Shown in pieces: positions 9,336-17,933 of a DNA stretch of 64,000 nucleotides. Below the pieces are notes generated by a model. The model saw only the letters and a list, made by a program, of their open reading frames with translations, was not told the DNA's origin and ran no database searches. Made by a program: the position numbers and the translations under genes. Origin of the DNA: Lachnospiraceae bacterium (lineage in GTDB: Bacteria; Bacillota; Clostridia; Lachnospirales; Lachnospiraceae); NCBI GenBank assembly GCA_024403455.1, contig JAKSRR010000004.1, positions 53,298-117,297 of the forward strand. The letters are read 5' to 3'. Each line of letters begins with the position of its first letter. Within the stretch, counting starts at the first letter, position 1.

Positions 9336-10070
9336 TTATGCCTCCGTCTTTTTGTAGCTAATCATATCCAGGAAAATCTTCTCCAAATCTTCACCCGGAT
9401 GTTGCTCCGTCAGTCCTTCCAAAGTTCCCTGATACAATTCCTTACCATGGTTGATAATGAGAATCTGATCACAGAGTTTTTCTGCAACTTCTAGTACATG
9501 GGTAGAAAACAAAACAGCATTCCCTTTCGCTGCATGTTCTCTCATCATTTGTTTTAATTCATAAGCTGCTGCTGGATCTAATCCAGTCATGGGCTCATCT
9601 AGAATCCATGCTGGAGGATTATGAATCAGCGCTGCAATAATCATTAACTTCTGGCGCATACCATGAGAATATTCTCGCATGGGCTTATTTAATGCTTCCG
9701 TAATGGCAAAGCGTTCTGCCATCTCCTTAATTCGCTCCTCTCGTTCCTCGTTCGGAACCTTATATACATCCGCAATAAAATGAATGTATTCTAAGCCCGT
9801 GAGCTGCAGTAAGATATCGGGATCATCTGCCACATAAGCAATGGATGATTTTGCCTTTAGTGCTTCCTTTCGGATATCGAATCCGTTGATAACAGCACTT
9901 CCCTCTGTAGGTTTTAAAATACCGGTAAGCATCTTAATTACCGTGGTTTTTCCGGCACCATTCGGCCCCACGAATCCCACAATCTGCCCCTTCTCAATAT
10001 GAAAGGAAAGATGGTCTACTGCAAGGAAATCACTACCATATACCATTGTCAAATCTGTTGTTTGAATCAT
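9336..10070 (-). CDS. ABC transporter ATP-binding protein
   Basis: A 244-aa nucleotide-binding subunit with Walker A GPNGAGKTT (near residue 36), a Q-loop region at YVADDPDILLQLTG, ABC signature YSHGMRQKLMIIAAL, Walker B PAWILDEPMTGLDP and switch His in LFSTHVLEVAEKL. The YSHGMRQ signature is typical of the DrrA/CcmA-like ATPases that drive ABC-2 exporters. AAAGGAG precedes the ATG. It forms a two-gene transporter with the following permease. Confidence 0.96.
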   Translation of the reverse strand: MIQTTDLTMVYGSDFLAVDHLSFHIEKGQIVGFVGPNGAGKTTVIKMLTGILKPTEGSAVINGFDIRKEALKAKSSIAYVADDPDILLQLTGLEYIHFIADVYKVPNEEREERIKEMAERFAITEALNKPMREYSHGMRQKLMIIAALIHNPPAWILDEPMTGLDPAAAYELKQMMREHAAKGNAVLFSTHVLEVAEKLCDQILIINHGKELYQGTLEGLTEQHPGEDLEKIFLDMISYKKTEA

Positions 10071-10092
10071 GCAATTCTCCTTTGTTCTCCCC

Positions 10093-10791
10093 TTACTTTT
10101 TCAAAAAATCCAACTCCGGCTCTTCCTCTCCAAAGATGGATACATACTGCTCCGGTTCTTTCTTCTCCTCCTTTGCCGGTTCTTTTTCACCAGCAAGGAA
10201 TTCCAAGCTCTCCTGTGTCTCCTCTTCTGCCGGCATCACCTTTCTAGGTTGCCTAATGACTGGATGATATCCAAAACACTGTCTGGCATTTCGCAAAAAG
10301 AGTAATGCTAGCGGAAACTGTAATACCATCTGTACAATATACAAAATCCTATGCTGCACCGGATGCGGCATCAGCGTCTGCGGAAGCTTATATAAACTAT
10401 AGGCAGCCAGTCCGCAGAGGCCAAGCAGTACTAACGCTAGTATCAAATACGCCAAACCTACATTTCTGCAGTGCTTGATACGAAGCACCTCATTCACCGG
10501 TTTCTCTGGTCTTCGATCTGTATAGTATTTTCTGGCAATGATAAGATTACCGCTCTTTCCAAGGTATTCCCAATCCTGCTCTGACAGGTAAAACATGTGA
10601 TCTCCCTGGTTTGGTTGAATGGCATCAACCATGTAGCAGCATTTTCCACCCTTTTTCTTATCAAATTCATAGAAAAACAGACCGCCCTGCTTTATATACT
10701 GAAGCCCATAGCCGTCCCGTGCCAGATTCTCCAGATATTCTTCCATATCCTTAGGCACCGGATACCGAAGCGATACAAACCATTTTTTCAT
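10093..10791 (-). CDS. DUF2812 domain membrane protein
   Basis: A 232-aa protein. Residues about 1-110 match the DUF2812 pattern: an N-terminal MEEYLENLARDGYGLQYIKQGGLFFYEF block followed by a second repeat-like part (DWEYLGKSGNLIIARKYY). Two transmembrane helices follow (about 118-138 and 150-168), then an acidic Lys/Glu-rich cytoplasmic tail (EEETQESLEFLAGEKEPAKEEKKEPE). The gene overlaps the rhomboid gene by 4 nt (ATGA), so it belongs to that operon. DUF2812 has no established biochemical role. In other Firmicutes it often accompanies PadR-type regulators, but none is present here. Confidence 0.85.
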   Translation of the reverse strand: MKKWFVSLRYPVPKDMEEYLENLARDGYGLQYIKQGGLFFYEFDKKKGGKCCYMVDAIQPNQGDHMFYLSEQDWEYLGKSGNLIIARKYYTDRRPEKPVNEVLRIKHCRNVGLAYLILALVLLGLCGLAAYSLYKLPQTLMPHPVQHRILYIVQMVLQFPLALLFLRNARQCFGYHPVIRQPRKVMPAEEETQESLEFLAGEKEPAKEEKKEPEQYVSIFGEEEPELDFLKK

Positions 10792-11414
10792 TCCTTATCC
10801 CCTTTTTTTCGAAGCAGTAATCCAAAAACTGCACCCAAAACACCACCAATAATGTGGGTAAGCTGCGAAATATTGTCGTTAGACGTAACACCTTCCACTA
10901 CCTGCTGTCCAATGTACAAAATAATAACCAAAATCAGCGTAATAGGAATCGTTCCCTTCTTGCTGCCGGTGACACTGCACATAACAATCATCATAAATAC
11001 AACACCGCTCGCCCCCAACAGTCTAGTAAATGGAAAGATCCATATATTAACAAGTCCCGTAACCACTGCCGTTATTAGAATCGCTTCCAAAATAACTTTA
11101 CTGCCATACTTTTCTTCCAGCATTGGTCCGACTAAGAGAAGCAGCGTCATATTTCCAATATAATGGCTCCAGGAAGCATGCCCTAACACGTGACCAATTA
11201 ACCTGACAAACCATAGGGGTGTTACAAAACCACGATACACAGAAAAGCAGGCTCTTGTGGACAAACCAGCCGTTACATAATGCAGAATAAGAACCGCTAA
11301 TGAAAGAAATACAAAAGTTAAAATGACCGGCGAGTTATAGTCTAGTTTCAAGCTGATTTTCTTTTTCTTTTTTTCTTCTGCTTCTATCCCGTAAAGATTA
11401 TCACTCTTCTTCAC
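10788..11414 (-). CDS. Rhomboid-family intramembrane serine protease
   Basis: A 208-aa polytopic protein with about six helices. Rhomboid landmarks are present in order: HYIGN (the HxxxN motif of TM2, after FVRLIGHVLGHASW), GASG with the presumed catalytic Ser in TM4, and the catalytic His in LTHIIGGVLGAVFG in TM6. Bacterial rhomboids cleave transmembrane segments of substrate proteins. It overlaps the SGNH-like gene upstream by 14 nt and the DUF2812 gene downstream by 4 nt, so it is embedded in a surface acylation operon. Its substrate might be one of those membrane partners, which is inference only. Confidence 0.9.
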   Translation of the reverse strand: MKKSDNLYGIEAEEKKKKKISLKLDYNSPVILTFVFLSLAVLILHYVTAGLSTRACFSVYRGFVTPLWFVRLIGHVLGHASWSHYIGNMTLLLLVGPMLEEKYGSKVILEAILITAVVTGLVNIWIFPFTRLLGASGVVFMMIVMCSVTGSKKGTIPITLILVIILYIGQQVVEGVTSNDNISQLTHIIGGVLGAVFGLLLRKKGDKE

Positions 11415-12453
11415 GCTTCTGTTCCTCCTCCCACGCTGCCTCTTTGGCTATTCTGTCTGCTTCATAGAAAGCAATCTTCTCTTCCCAAATGCGGCTTAGT
11501 TCTTCCTCACCTCGGCGATCTGGAATGCCATGTTCCTCCTGCAATATCCTACCAAAGTATCTGGCTACCTTTTCTGCACCAGTTAAATTCATGTGAAGAC
11601 CTTCATCAAAGGTATCCACCTGATAATCGATTCCAATTTCATCAGCCACATAGTAAAGGTTATAGTAAGAAAGTCCGTGCTCTGCGGCATACTGCACAAT
11701 GTTTTCGTCCCACTCGTCATACCAATGAGGATATACACTCGGTGCTTTTACAAGGATAAGTTCTACCCCCTTCGCCTCACAAGTCTCTCTGATCTTATCT
11801 AAATATAACCAGGCATTCTCACCAAAAGAATAGTCTCCTAGGGGCTTTGCCGTTGGAATATAATCCACCGGACGAATATCCACGCGCATAAGATAACCAT
11901 TATGCACAACTTTGTCTGACTTCAGATAGTATTCAAAATCTTCCTCTGTCAGTTCCCAGATTCGCTCATGATAACGAAGCATCGGGAAAACATAACTGAT
12001 GAAAGTTTCATTTTTCATCATGGATGCCTTAATGGTATCTACCTTCGTTTTCGACCATCGCATCCCCTCCAATGTCATGCGGTTATAGGCCTCACTCTGG
12101 GGCTCATTAAAACGCATAGACATCACGTTCACAACCACCGCTTTCGGCGTTTCGTATTTTAAGGTATCTTCCAAAACTCCGTAGGTCTGCCACATACACT
12201 GCTGAGAGGTACCTCTGAGATAGCTATTGATCCCATACTCCTCCCACATCGTAATAGGCGAATAGTTCTCATAGATTTCACAATCCCCGATGAAGATTAC
12301 ATCGTGATCCATCCGTTCCTCATCATAGTATTCCGAAATCATGCTGCCTTCCGGAAGGTCTGTGACGTACTTTGGCACCAGCAGCTCCTGCAAGAAAAAC
12401 AGGGTCATCAGTACAACTATGGTAGAGAGGAAATATTTCAGAAACTTTTTCAT
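11401..12453 (-). CDS. SGNH-hydrolase-like membrane-anchored protein, MBOAT partner (DltD/AlgJ-like role)
   Basis: A 350-aa protein with one N-terminal membrane anchor (FLSTIVVLMTLFFLQELLV) and an extracytoplasmic domain. The block-I region reads VIFIGDCEIYENYSP, where SGNH esterases and acyltransferases carry Ser after Gly-Asp. Later YQVDTFDEGLHMNLTGAEKVARYFG resembles the Asp-x-x-His block V with catalytic Asp/His. It lies 14 nt downstream of an MBOAT acyltransferase, the pairing seen for DltB/DltD and AlgI/AlgJ. It may pass or transfer acyl groups to an exported glycopolymer. The Ser-to-Cys change at the nucleophile position is the odd point. The start has GGGAGGGAG upstream. Confidence 0.85.
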   Translation of the reverse strand: MKKFLKYFLSTIVVLMTLFFLQELLVPKYVTDLPEGSMISEYYDEERMDHDVIFIGDCEIYENYSPITMWEEYGINSYLRGTSQQCMWQTYGVLEDTLKYETPKAVVVNVMSMRFNEPQSEAYNRMTLEGMRWSKTKVDTIKASMMKNETFISYVFPMLRYHERIWELTEEDFEYYLKSDKVVHNGYLMRVDIRPVDYIPTAKPLGDYSFGENAWLYLDKIRETCEAKGVELILVKAPSVYPHWYDEWDENIVQYAAEHGLSYYNLYYVADEIGIDYQVDTFDEGLHMNLTGAEKVARYFGRILQEEHGIPDRRGEEELSRIWEEKIAFYEADRIAKEAAWEEEQKREEE

Positions 12454-12467
12454 GTCTTTCTCCCTCC

Positions 12468-13991
12468 CTAGAACCTATTGTAAATAAACTGGCTGGCATC
12501 ATAGCCAATGCCATAGATACCAAATAAAATGATACTTACTAGAAGTGACAAGAATATGATAAACCGCAAAATATACGGAATTTTTAACATTTTTTCGCGA
12601 ACACTGCCAGTTCGTTGCAGAAGGGAAACGACAAACAGCATGATGAATCCCACCAGTAAAATAATATAGTCATGGAACTGTAGGCCTAGTTCCAGTAATC
12701 CTCCATTAAACACTTCCTTATATCCAGCACCGGTAAAGATACTTCCCCACAGCGTAAATGCTGTTTTTGCATCAGAGAAGCTCAGCAGTGACATAATGAA
12801 ACTAATGACAAAGGAGGTACGAAGCATACGAAAAAACTGAAACCCCTTCGTCTTTGCAAGTCCGCAGTTTTCCTGGAATTTCTTCGTCATCGGTCTCGTA
12901 ATTGCTCCCAAAAGAAGAACCGCCAGATTTAATAATCCCCATACAATAAAATTGAATCCTGCGCCATGCCAGAGTCCCGTAGCCAGCCAAACAATAATCA
13001 TATTTCGATAGAACACAAAATTCTTTTTTGCTTTCGTGGCTGCACTTCTTCCATCTCCACCTAAGGGGATATAGATATAATCCCTGAAAAATGCTCCCAT
13101 GGTCGCATGCCATCTCTTCCAAAACTCTGATGCCGATTTTGAAAAGAAAGGTCTTTTAAAGTTTTCTACTACTGGAATTCCAAATATATCACTGACCCCC
13201 AGTGCAATATCCATTCCACCAGAAAAGTCCGCATACAATTCAAACATGAAGAGGAAGATATACACAAGCGCATATCCTCCACGGTATGTCTCCAAATCAG
13301 AAACGATTGCTTTTACGGCAATGCCTGCACGATCCGCTATGACCAGCTTCTTAAAAAATCCCCAAAGTATTCTCTGCACTCCAAACCAAAAAGTCTTCTC
13401 CGAAGCACCCTTTCCACTAAATAAAGGCTCCGACAGATCTTTGTATCTGGTAATGGGTCCCTGAATAACCGTAGGAAAGAACGAAATATACAGGAAAAAT
13501 TTTAAGGGATTTTTTTCTGCTACAATCTTGCCCTGATAACAATCCGCAAGATATGCTACGGTACGGAAGGTATAGAAAGATACGCCGAGGGGAACAAGAA
13601 TCGCCGGCGGGGTAAGTGGTTCCGCTCCCTTTCGAAACAGATTCACTATTTCTACGGCAAAGCCGGTGTATTTGGTAACCAGCAGTACACCTAAATCCGC
13701 CAGAAGAATAAGAACAAAGAAAACCTTACTCCCCTTCTTTCTCTGACCCGTTCCTACAACATCTTTCTCTTGACTATTATGGTCAATACCATTTCCTGTA
13801 ATATACAGACTACCAGCATAAGTGACTACCGTCGTTCCCACCATGAACAAAAGGGCTCGCCAGTCCGAGGCAATATAAAAAAGGCAACTGGCAAGCAAAA
13901 GCTCTATCCAGCGCACTTTCTTCGGAAGTATGTAAAACAGTACTACCGCCGCGATTAAAAATAGTACAAAATTTGAAGATGTAAATACCAT
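12468..13991 (-). CDS. MBOAT family O-acyltransferase (AlgI/DltB type)
   Basis: A 507-aa polytopic membrane protein starting MVFTSSNFVLFL, typical of AlgI-like proteins. The MBOAT core is clear: FWKRWHATMGAFFRDYIYIPLGG, then the catalytic His in TGLWHGAGFNFIVWG. Family members move acyl groups from a cytoplasmic donor across the membrane to cell-wall or exopolysaccharide targets, together with an SGNH-like partner, which is the next gene. The ATG sits only about 10 nt after the T run of a strong hairpin, with a weak AGGG site, so expression may depend on readthrough from the purine gene upstream. The acceptor polymer is not identifiable. Confidence 0.94.
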   Translation of the reverse strand: MVFTSSNFVLFLIAAVVLFYILPKKVRWIELLLASCLFYIASDWRALLFMVGTTVVTYAGSLYITGNGIDHNSQEKDVVGTGQRKKGSKVFFVLILLADLGVLLVTKYTGFAVEIVNLFRKGAEPLTPPAILVPLGVSFYTFRTVAYLADCYQGKIVAEKNPLKFFLYISFFPTVIQGPITRYKDLSEPLFSGKGASEKTFWFGVQRILWGFFKKLVIADRAGIAVKAIVSDLETYRGGYALVYIFLFMFELYADFSGGMDIALGVSDIFGIPVVENFKRPFFSKSASEFWKRWHATMGAFFRDYIYIPLGGDGRSAATKAKKNFVFYRNMIIVWLATGLWHGAGFNFIVWGLLNLAVLLLGAITRPMTKKFQENCGLAKTKGFQFFRMLRTSFVISFIMSLLSFSDAKTAFTLWGSIFTGAGYKEVFNGGLLELGLQFHDYIILLVGFIMLFVVSLLQRTGSVREKMLKIPYILRFIIFLSLLVSIILFGIYGIGYDASQFIYNRF

Positions 13992-14001
13992 AATACCCTA
14001 T

Positions 14002-14033
14002 AAAAAACCCGGGAGCCTAGTAGTGGCTCCCGG
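14002..14033 (-). terminator. Terminator after the purine formyltransferase gene, abutting the MBOAT start
   Basis: CCGGGAGCC and GGCTCCCGG form a perfect 9-bp stem with a 7-nt loop, followed on the minus strand by GTTTTTT. It lies 12 nt past the formyltransferase stop and about 10 nt before the MBOAT ATG. Confidence 0.9.
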
Positions 14034-14044
14034 AAAATAAATTC

Positions 14045-15223
14045 TTAGTGATGGAACAAACGAATACCGGTAAATGCCATAGCCATACCGTACTTGTTGC
14101 AGCATTCAATAACAGCATCATCACGAACAGAACCGCCGGGCTGTGCAATGTACTTTACACCGCTCTTCTTTGCTCTTTCAATGTTATCACTGAAGGGGAA
14201 GAATGCGTCAGAACCAAGGGCAACATCGGTAGACTGATCAAGCCATGCACGCTTTTCTTCTGCCGTAAATACCTCCGGCTTCGTCTTAAATACCTTCTGC
14301 CATGCACCTTCAGAAAGAACATCCATGTACTCTTCACCAATATAGTTATCGATGGCATTGTCACGATCTGCTCTCTTAATGGTATCTACAAAAGGAAGTT
14401 CTAATACCTTCGGGCACTGACGAAGCAGCCAGTTATCTGCCTTGGAACCTGCCAGACGAGTACAGTGTACTCGGGACTGCTGGCCTGCACCGATACCAAT
14501 TGCCTGTCCACCCTTTACATAGCATACAGAATTGGACTGGGTATACTTTAAGGTGATTAAGGAAATCATAAGGTCAATCTGCGCACTGTCAGGAATCTCT
14601 TTATTATCTGTTACAACATTGGAAAGAAGTTCTCTGTTAATCTCTAATTCGTTGCGTCCCTGCTCAAAGGTAATACCAAATACATCCTTGTGTTCAATGG
14701 GTTCCGGCTTATAGGAAGGATCAATCTTGATAATATTATAATTACCATTCTTCTTTTCCTTCAAAATCTCTAAAGCTTCTGCAGAATAGCCAGGTGCAAT
14801 GACACCATCAGAAACTTCTCTCTTAATCAATTTTGCAGTATCAACATCACACTCGTCAGAAAGAGAAATGAAGTCACCAAAAGAACTCATACGATCTGCG
14901 CCTCTTGCTCTTGCGTAAGCACATGCTAAAGGAGACAATTCACCTAAATCATCCACCCAGTAAATCTTCTTTAATACGTCGCTCATGGGCAGACCTACCG
15001 CTGCACCTGCAGGAGAAACATGCTTAAAGCTTGCTGCTGCAGGAAGACCAGTTGCCTTCTTTAATTCACTCACTAACTGCCATCCGTTGAAGGCATCCAT
15101 AAAGTTAATGTATCCGGGACGACCGCAAAGTACCTCAATAGGAAGGTCACTTCCGTTGTTTACAAAGATTTTTGCAGGTTTCTGGTTGGGATTGCAACCA
15201 TACTTCAGTTCAAGTTCTTTCAT
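14045..15223 (-). CDS. purH: AICAR formyltransferase (PurH formyltransferase domain only)
   Basis: A protein of about 392 aa catalysing transfer of a formyl group from 10-formyl-THF to AICAR, the penultimate step of IMP synthesis. Motifs of the AICARFT family are present: KYGCNPNQKPA at the N-terminus, ASFKHVSPAGAAVG (catalytic Lys-His), and GIGAGQQSRVHCTRLAGSKAD. Bacterial PurH is normally bifunctional (about 510-530 aa). Here the N-terminal IMP cyclohydrolase half is absent, and a separate PurO-type cyclohydrolase lies immediately upstream. The start is chosen at MKELELKYG because GGAGG lies just before it; the open frame extends 11 codons further without support. A terminator follows the stop. 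Confidence 0.93.
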   Translation of the reverse strand: MKELELKYGCNPNQKPAKIFVNNGSDLPIEVLCGRPGYINFMDAFNGWQLVSELKKATGLPAAASFKHVSPAGAAVGLPMSDVLKKIYWVDDLGELSPLACAYARARGADRMSSFGDFISLSDECDVDTAKLIKREVSDGVIAPGYSAEALEILKEKKNGNYNIIKIDPSYKPEPIEHKDVFGITFEQGRNELEINRELLSNVVTDNKEIPDSAQIDLMISLITLKYTQSNSVCYVKGGQAIGIGAGQQSRVHCTRLAGSKADNWLLRQCPKVLELPFVDTIKRADRDNAIDNYIGEEYMDVLSEGAWQKVFKTKPEVFTAEEKRAWLDQSTDVALGSDAFFPFSDNIERAKKSGVKYIAQPGGSVRDDAVIECCNKYGMAMAFTGIRLFHH

Positions 15224-15258
15224 AGGTTCCTCCATTTTTCGTTGTGTCTGTTGCACAC

Positions 15259-15978
15259 TTATTTAGTATTCTTGTTAACAATACGGGTTTCATAGGTTCC
15301 CGTAGCAATATCGATATAACGAACAAAAAGAGACACTTTGTTATCTTCGTTTAAGTTCTCCCATACTGTCTTTGTAAAGGCATCAATATCCTCATCAGGC
15401 ATTGCAACCCACTTCGGTTCGCCTTCAAAAGACGGCAGCGGATTCACATCCTGTGCATAGGTATGAATAAAATGACCTTCTCCGGCTACAGGATTTTCGT
15501 AGGAGAAAGTATAGCGATTGGTAGCCTCAGGATTACCATTGTTACTCTTTAAAATGCTCATAGAATAATCGTATTTGCCATTTTCCACTTCCATAATTCC
15601 GGAAATACGAGGAGTGAAGTTCGGACCATCATCTTCAAATTCTCTAGAACGTAAGGACTGCTCAAAGGTAAGGGCCTTGTCCATGCCATCATAAATGGTA
15701 TCTGTCTGATCACCATTCGTTACGATGGTCTTATTTCCTAATACACGAACCGGTGCGTAGATAATTAAGTGGGGATCGGTAAGCTTAGAAGGATCAAATG
15801 CCTCTGTACGAATACCTTCGCCTTCTGTTACAAAAACACGATTACGACTATTCACACTTCTTCCCATGATGAAATAAGCCGTAATTGCTTTGGTTCCATC
15901 AACACTCTTACCGATGATAATGCCACGGCCGGGATAGGTATTTCCAGCCAATTCTTTTGCAATGTCTAATTTTTCCAT
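15259..15978 (-). CDS. purO: IMP cyclohydrolase, PurO type
   Basis: A 239-aa protein matching the PurO-type IMP cyclohydrolase first known from archaea (TYPGRGIIIGKSVDGTKAITAYFIMGRSVNSRNRVF at the N-terminus). It would close the FAICAR ring to IMP, the last step of purine synthesis. It sits directly upstream of the formyltransferase-only PurH in the same direction, so the two together replace bifunctional PurH. The conserved start region and length fit the family. The unrelated fold compared with the usual PurH cyclohydrolase domain is the notable point. Confidence 0.9.
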   Translation of the reverse strand: MEKLDIAKELAGNTYPGRGIIIGKSVDGTKAITAYFIMGRSVNSRNRVFVTEGEGIRTEAFDPSKLTDPHLIIYAPVRVLGNKTIVTNGDQTDTIYDGMDKALTFEQSLRSREFEDDGPNFTPRISGIMEVENGKYDYSMSILKSNNGNPEATNRYTFSYENPVAGEGHFIHTYAQDVNPLPSFEGEPKWVAMPDEDIDAFTKTVWENLNEDNKVSLFVRYIDIATGTYETRIVNKNTK

Positions 15979-16014
15979 GTTCTTTTATACTCCTTTGTTT
16001 TCCCTTGCGATCCT

Positions 16015-16278
16015 TTATCCCTGCAAGCCTCTAGACTGACGATCCATGTCCTCTACAACAATATCGTAGATTTCTCCAAGGCTGCGACAATACTCCAGTA
16101 CTTTCCAGGGCTCATTGGTATGATAGTGAATCTTGATGAGTTCCTCATCGCCTACCGCCAGAAGGCAATCTCCCTTAAAGTTTTCAGTGAAGTAATCATT
16201 GATGGCATCCTCATCTAGGTTCTCTCCCTCGATGAGAAGCTGGGTGTCATAACGAAATTCAATGGACTGTTCTTCCAT
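16015..16278 (-). CDS. Small stand-alone protein resembling the FakA/DAK2-protein C-terminal segment
   Basis: An 87-aa protein (MEEQSIEFRYDTQLLIEGENLDEDAINDYFTEN...). The region GDCLLAVGDEELIKIHYHTNEPWKVLEYCRSLGEIYDIVVEDMDRQ strongly resembles the middle/C-terminal segment of fatty-acid kinase FakA and related DAK2-domain proteins, where the equivalent reads roughly KVHVHTnxPgxvLeya..GeL..ikIENM. No kinase domain accompanies it, so it cannot be a kinase by itself. It lies 36 nt upstream of purO. It could be a regulatory or scaffold relic, or a conserved small protein. Function is not assignable. Confidence 0.78.
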   Translation of the reverse strand: MEEQSIEFRYDTQLLIEGENLDEDAINDYFTENFKGDCLLAVGDEELIKIHYHTNEPWKVLEYCRSLGEIYDIVVEDMDRQSRGLQG

Positions 16279-16329
16279 GTCTGATGCTCCTTTTCTTATG
16301 ATGCAAACGCTATTACTGTTTGAACCTGC

Positions 16330-17865
16330 TTATTCCTCATTCTTGGTGAATGCTACTGCATCATCAAACAGCTGCTGTACTTCCTTGGAAGGTGCCTTGG
16401 TCACTAAGGTAACAATTACGCAAACAAGGAAACCGATAATAAATCCAGGGAATAATTCGTAAACTCCACCGAAACCGCCAAAGGCTTCATTAGGAACCAC
16501 AAACAACCATAATACATCTACGGTAAAGCCGGTAATGATACCAGCAACTGCACCAATATAGTTGAAACGCTTCCAGTACAAGGAAAGAATGATGGTGGGA
16601 CCAAACGCAGCTCCAAAGAATCCCCATGCGTTAGATACCAAATCCATAATACCGCCTGAGTTCGGGTTAATCGCAATTAGAAGTGCTGCAATCGCAATCA
16701 GAATGACTACGAAACGTCCTGCCCAAAGCATTTCCTTATCACTAGCATTCTTTCTGAAGATTGGCTTGTAAACGTCACTAGCAAATGCGGAAGAAGATGC
16801 AAGAAGCTGGGAATCTGCCGTACTCATGGATGCTGCCAAAATAGCAGAAAGCAGAATACCGGATAACAATGCAGGGAACAAGCTACGTACTAACTCGATA
16901 AAGATTTCAGAACGACGATCTCCCCCGTCTTCCATCACAACGAGAAGCGCATCACCAATATACTTTCTACCAACAATTGCTACAACAGAGGTCGCTGCCA
17001 GAATTAAAATGGTCCATGCAGAACCAATCACTCTGGATCGCTTCATCTCCTTCTTAGAACGAATGGACATATAACGAATCAGAATGTGCGGCATACCAAA
17101 GTAACCAAAGCCCCATGCAATACCAGATAAAATATCGATGAGACTGGCCTTATCAAAGGAACCACTGCTTAAAATATTAAAGTAATTCTCGCCCATGTTT
17201 ACTTCGGACATAGGTACAAAACCTTCTGCCTTAATTGCAAACATACCTACGATAGGTGCTGCCATCAGTGCAGCCAGCATCAATAATCCCTGGAAGAAGT
17301 CCGTCCAGCAAACAGCATTAAATCCACCTAGGAAGGTATAGATAATAATAATAGCTGCCGCAATGATCATAGGAAGCAGCGGATTTTCAATATGGAATAC
17401 CGTGGTGAAAAGGTTACCACAGGCAGAGATACTGGATGCTGCATAAACGGTATAAGCCACAATAAATACTACCGCACATACAACCTGCAGAATCTTATTT
17501 TTACTTTTAAAACGATTGGTTAAGAACTGGGGGATCGTAATGGAATCGTTGGCCTTCATAGAAAAAGTACGAAGACGAGGTGCCACAAAAATCCATGCAA
17601 GTACCGTACCAATAGCAAGACCGATACTAATCCAAAGCTGACCAAGTCCCAAGGCATAGATTGCACCGGGAAGGCCCATGAGAACCCAGGCACTCATGTC
17701 AGATGCACCGGCGGAAAGGGCTGCTACTGGACCGGACATATTACGTCCGCCAAGGAAGTACTCTTTTTCACCACCATTTTTGCGGGATTTCATAAAGAAA
17801 AATACACCGACACCAATGACTAGTGCAAAGTACACAATAAATGCTGCTAGTTCATATCCATTCAT
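16330..17865 (-). CDS. putP: Sodium/proline symporter
   Basis: A sodium:solute symporter of about 511 aa with about 13 membrane helices. PutP-type features include the N-terminal EYFLGGRNMSGPVAALSAGASDMSAWVLMGLPGAIYALG block (Na+ site), GGFNAVCWTDFFQG, and ILAASMSTADSQLLASSSAFASDVYK in TM8. ATG at 17865 (MNGYELAAF) is chosen because GAGGAG sits seven nt before it. The longer frame would start inside that ribosome site. An AraC-type regulator gene ends 69 nt upstream in the same direction and may control it. Confidence 0.95.
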   Translation of the reverse strand: MNGYELAAFIVYFALVIGVGVFFFMKSRKNGGEKEYFLGGRNMSGPVAALSAGASDMSAWVLMGLPGAIYALGLGQLWISIGLAIGTVLAWIFVAPRLRTFSMKANDSITIPQFLTNRFKSKNKILQVVCAVVFIVAYTVYAASSISACGNLFTTVFHIENPLLPMIIAAAIIIIYTFLGGFNAVCWTDFFQGLLMLAALMAAPIVGMFAIKAEGFVPMSEVNMGENYFNILSSGSFDKASLIDILSGIAWGFGYFGMPHILIRYMSIRSKKEMKRSRVIGSAWTILILAATSVVAIVGRKYIGDALLVVMEDGGDRRSEIFIELVRSLFPALLSGILLSAILAASMSTADSQLLASSSAFASDVYKPIFRKNASDKEMLWAGRFVVILIAIAALLIAINPNSGGIMDLVSNAWGFFGAAFGPTIILSLYWKRFNYIGAVAGIITGFTVDVLWLFVVPNEAFGGFGGVYELFPGFIIGFLVCVIVTLVTKAPSKEVQQLFDDAVAFTKNEE

Positions 17866-17933
17866 AAATTTTCTCCTCATGTTTTTTGGGCAAAGCCCTA
17901 AGGCTATATTTTATCATACTTTAAGGGAACTTT

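Noticed and set aside
12323-12523. 66-codon minus-strand frame between MBOAT and SGNH genes
   Set aside because: Overlaps the ends of both real genes in another frame, with no supporting features.
13989-14040. CCGGGAGCC inverted repeat as a mobile-element end
   Set aside because: It has loop, stem and T run of an ordinary terminator and occurs once.
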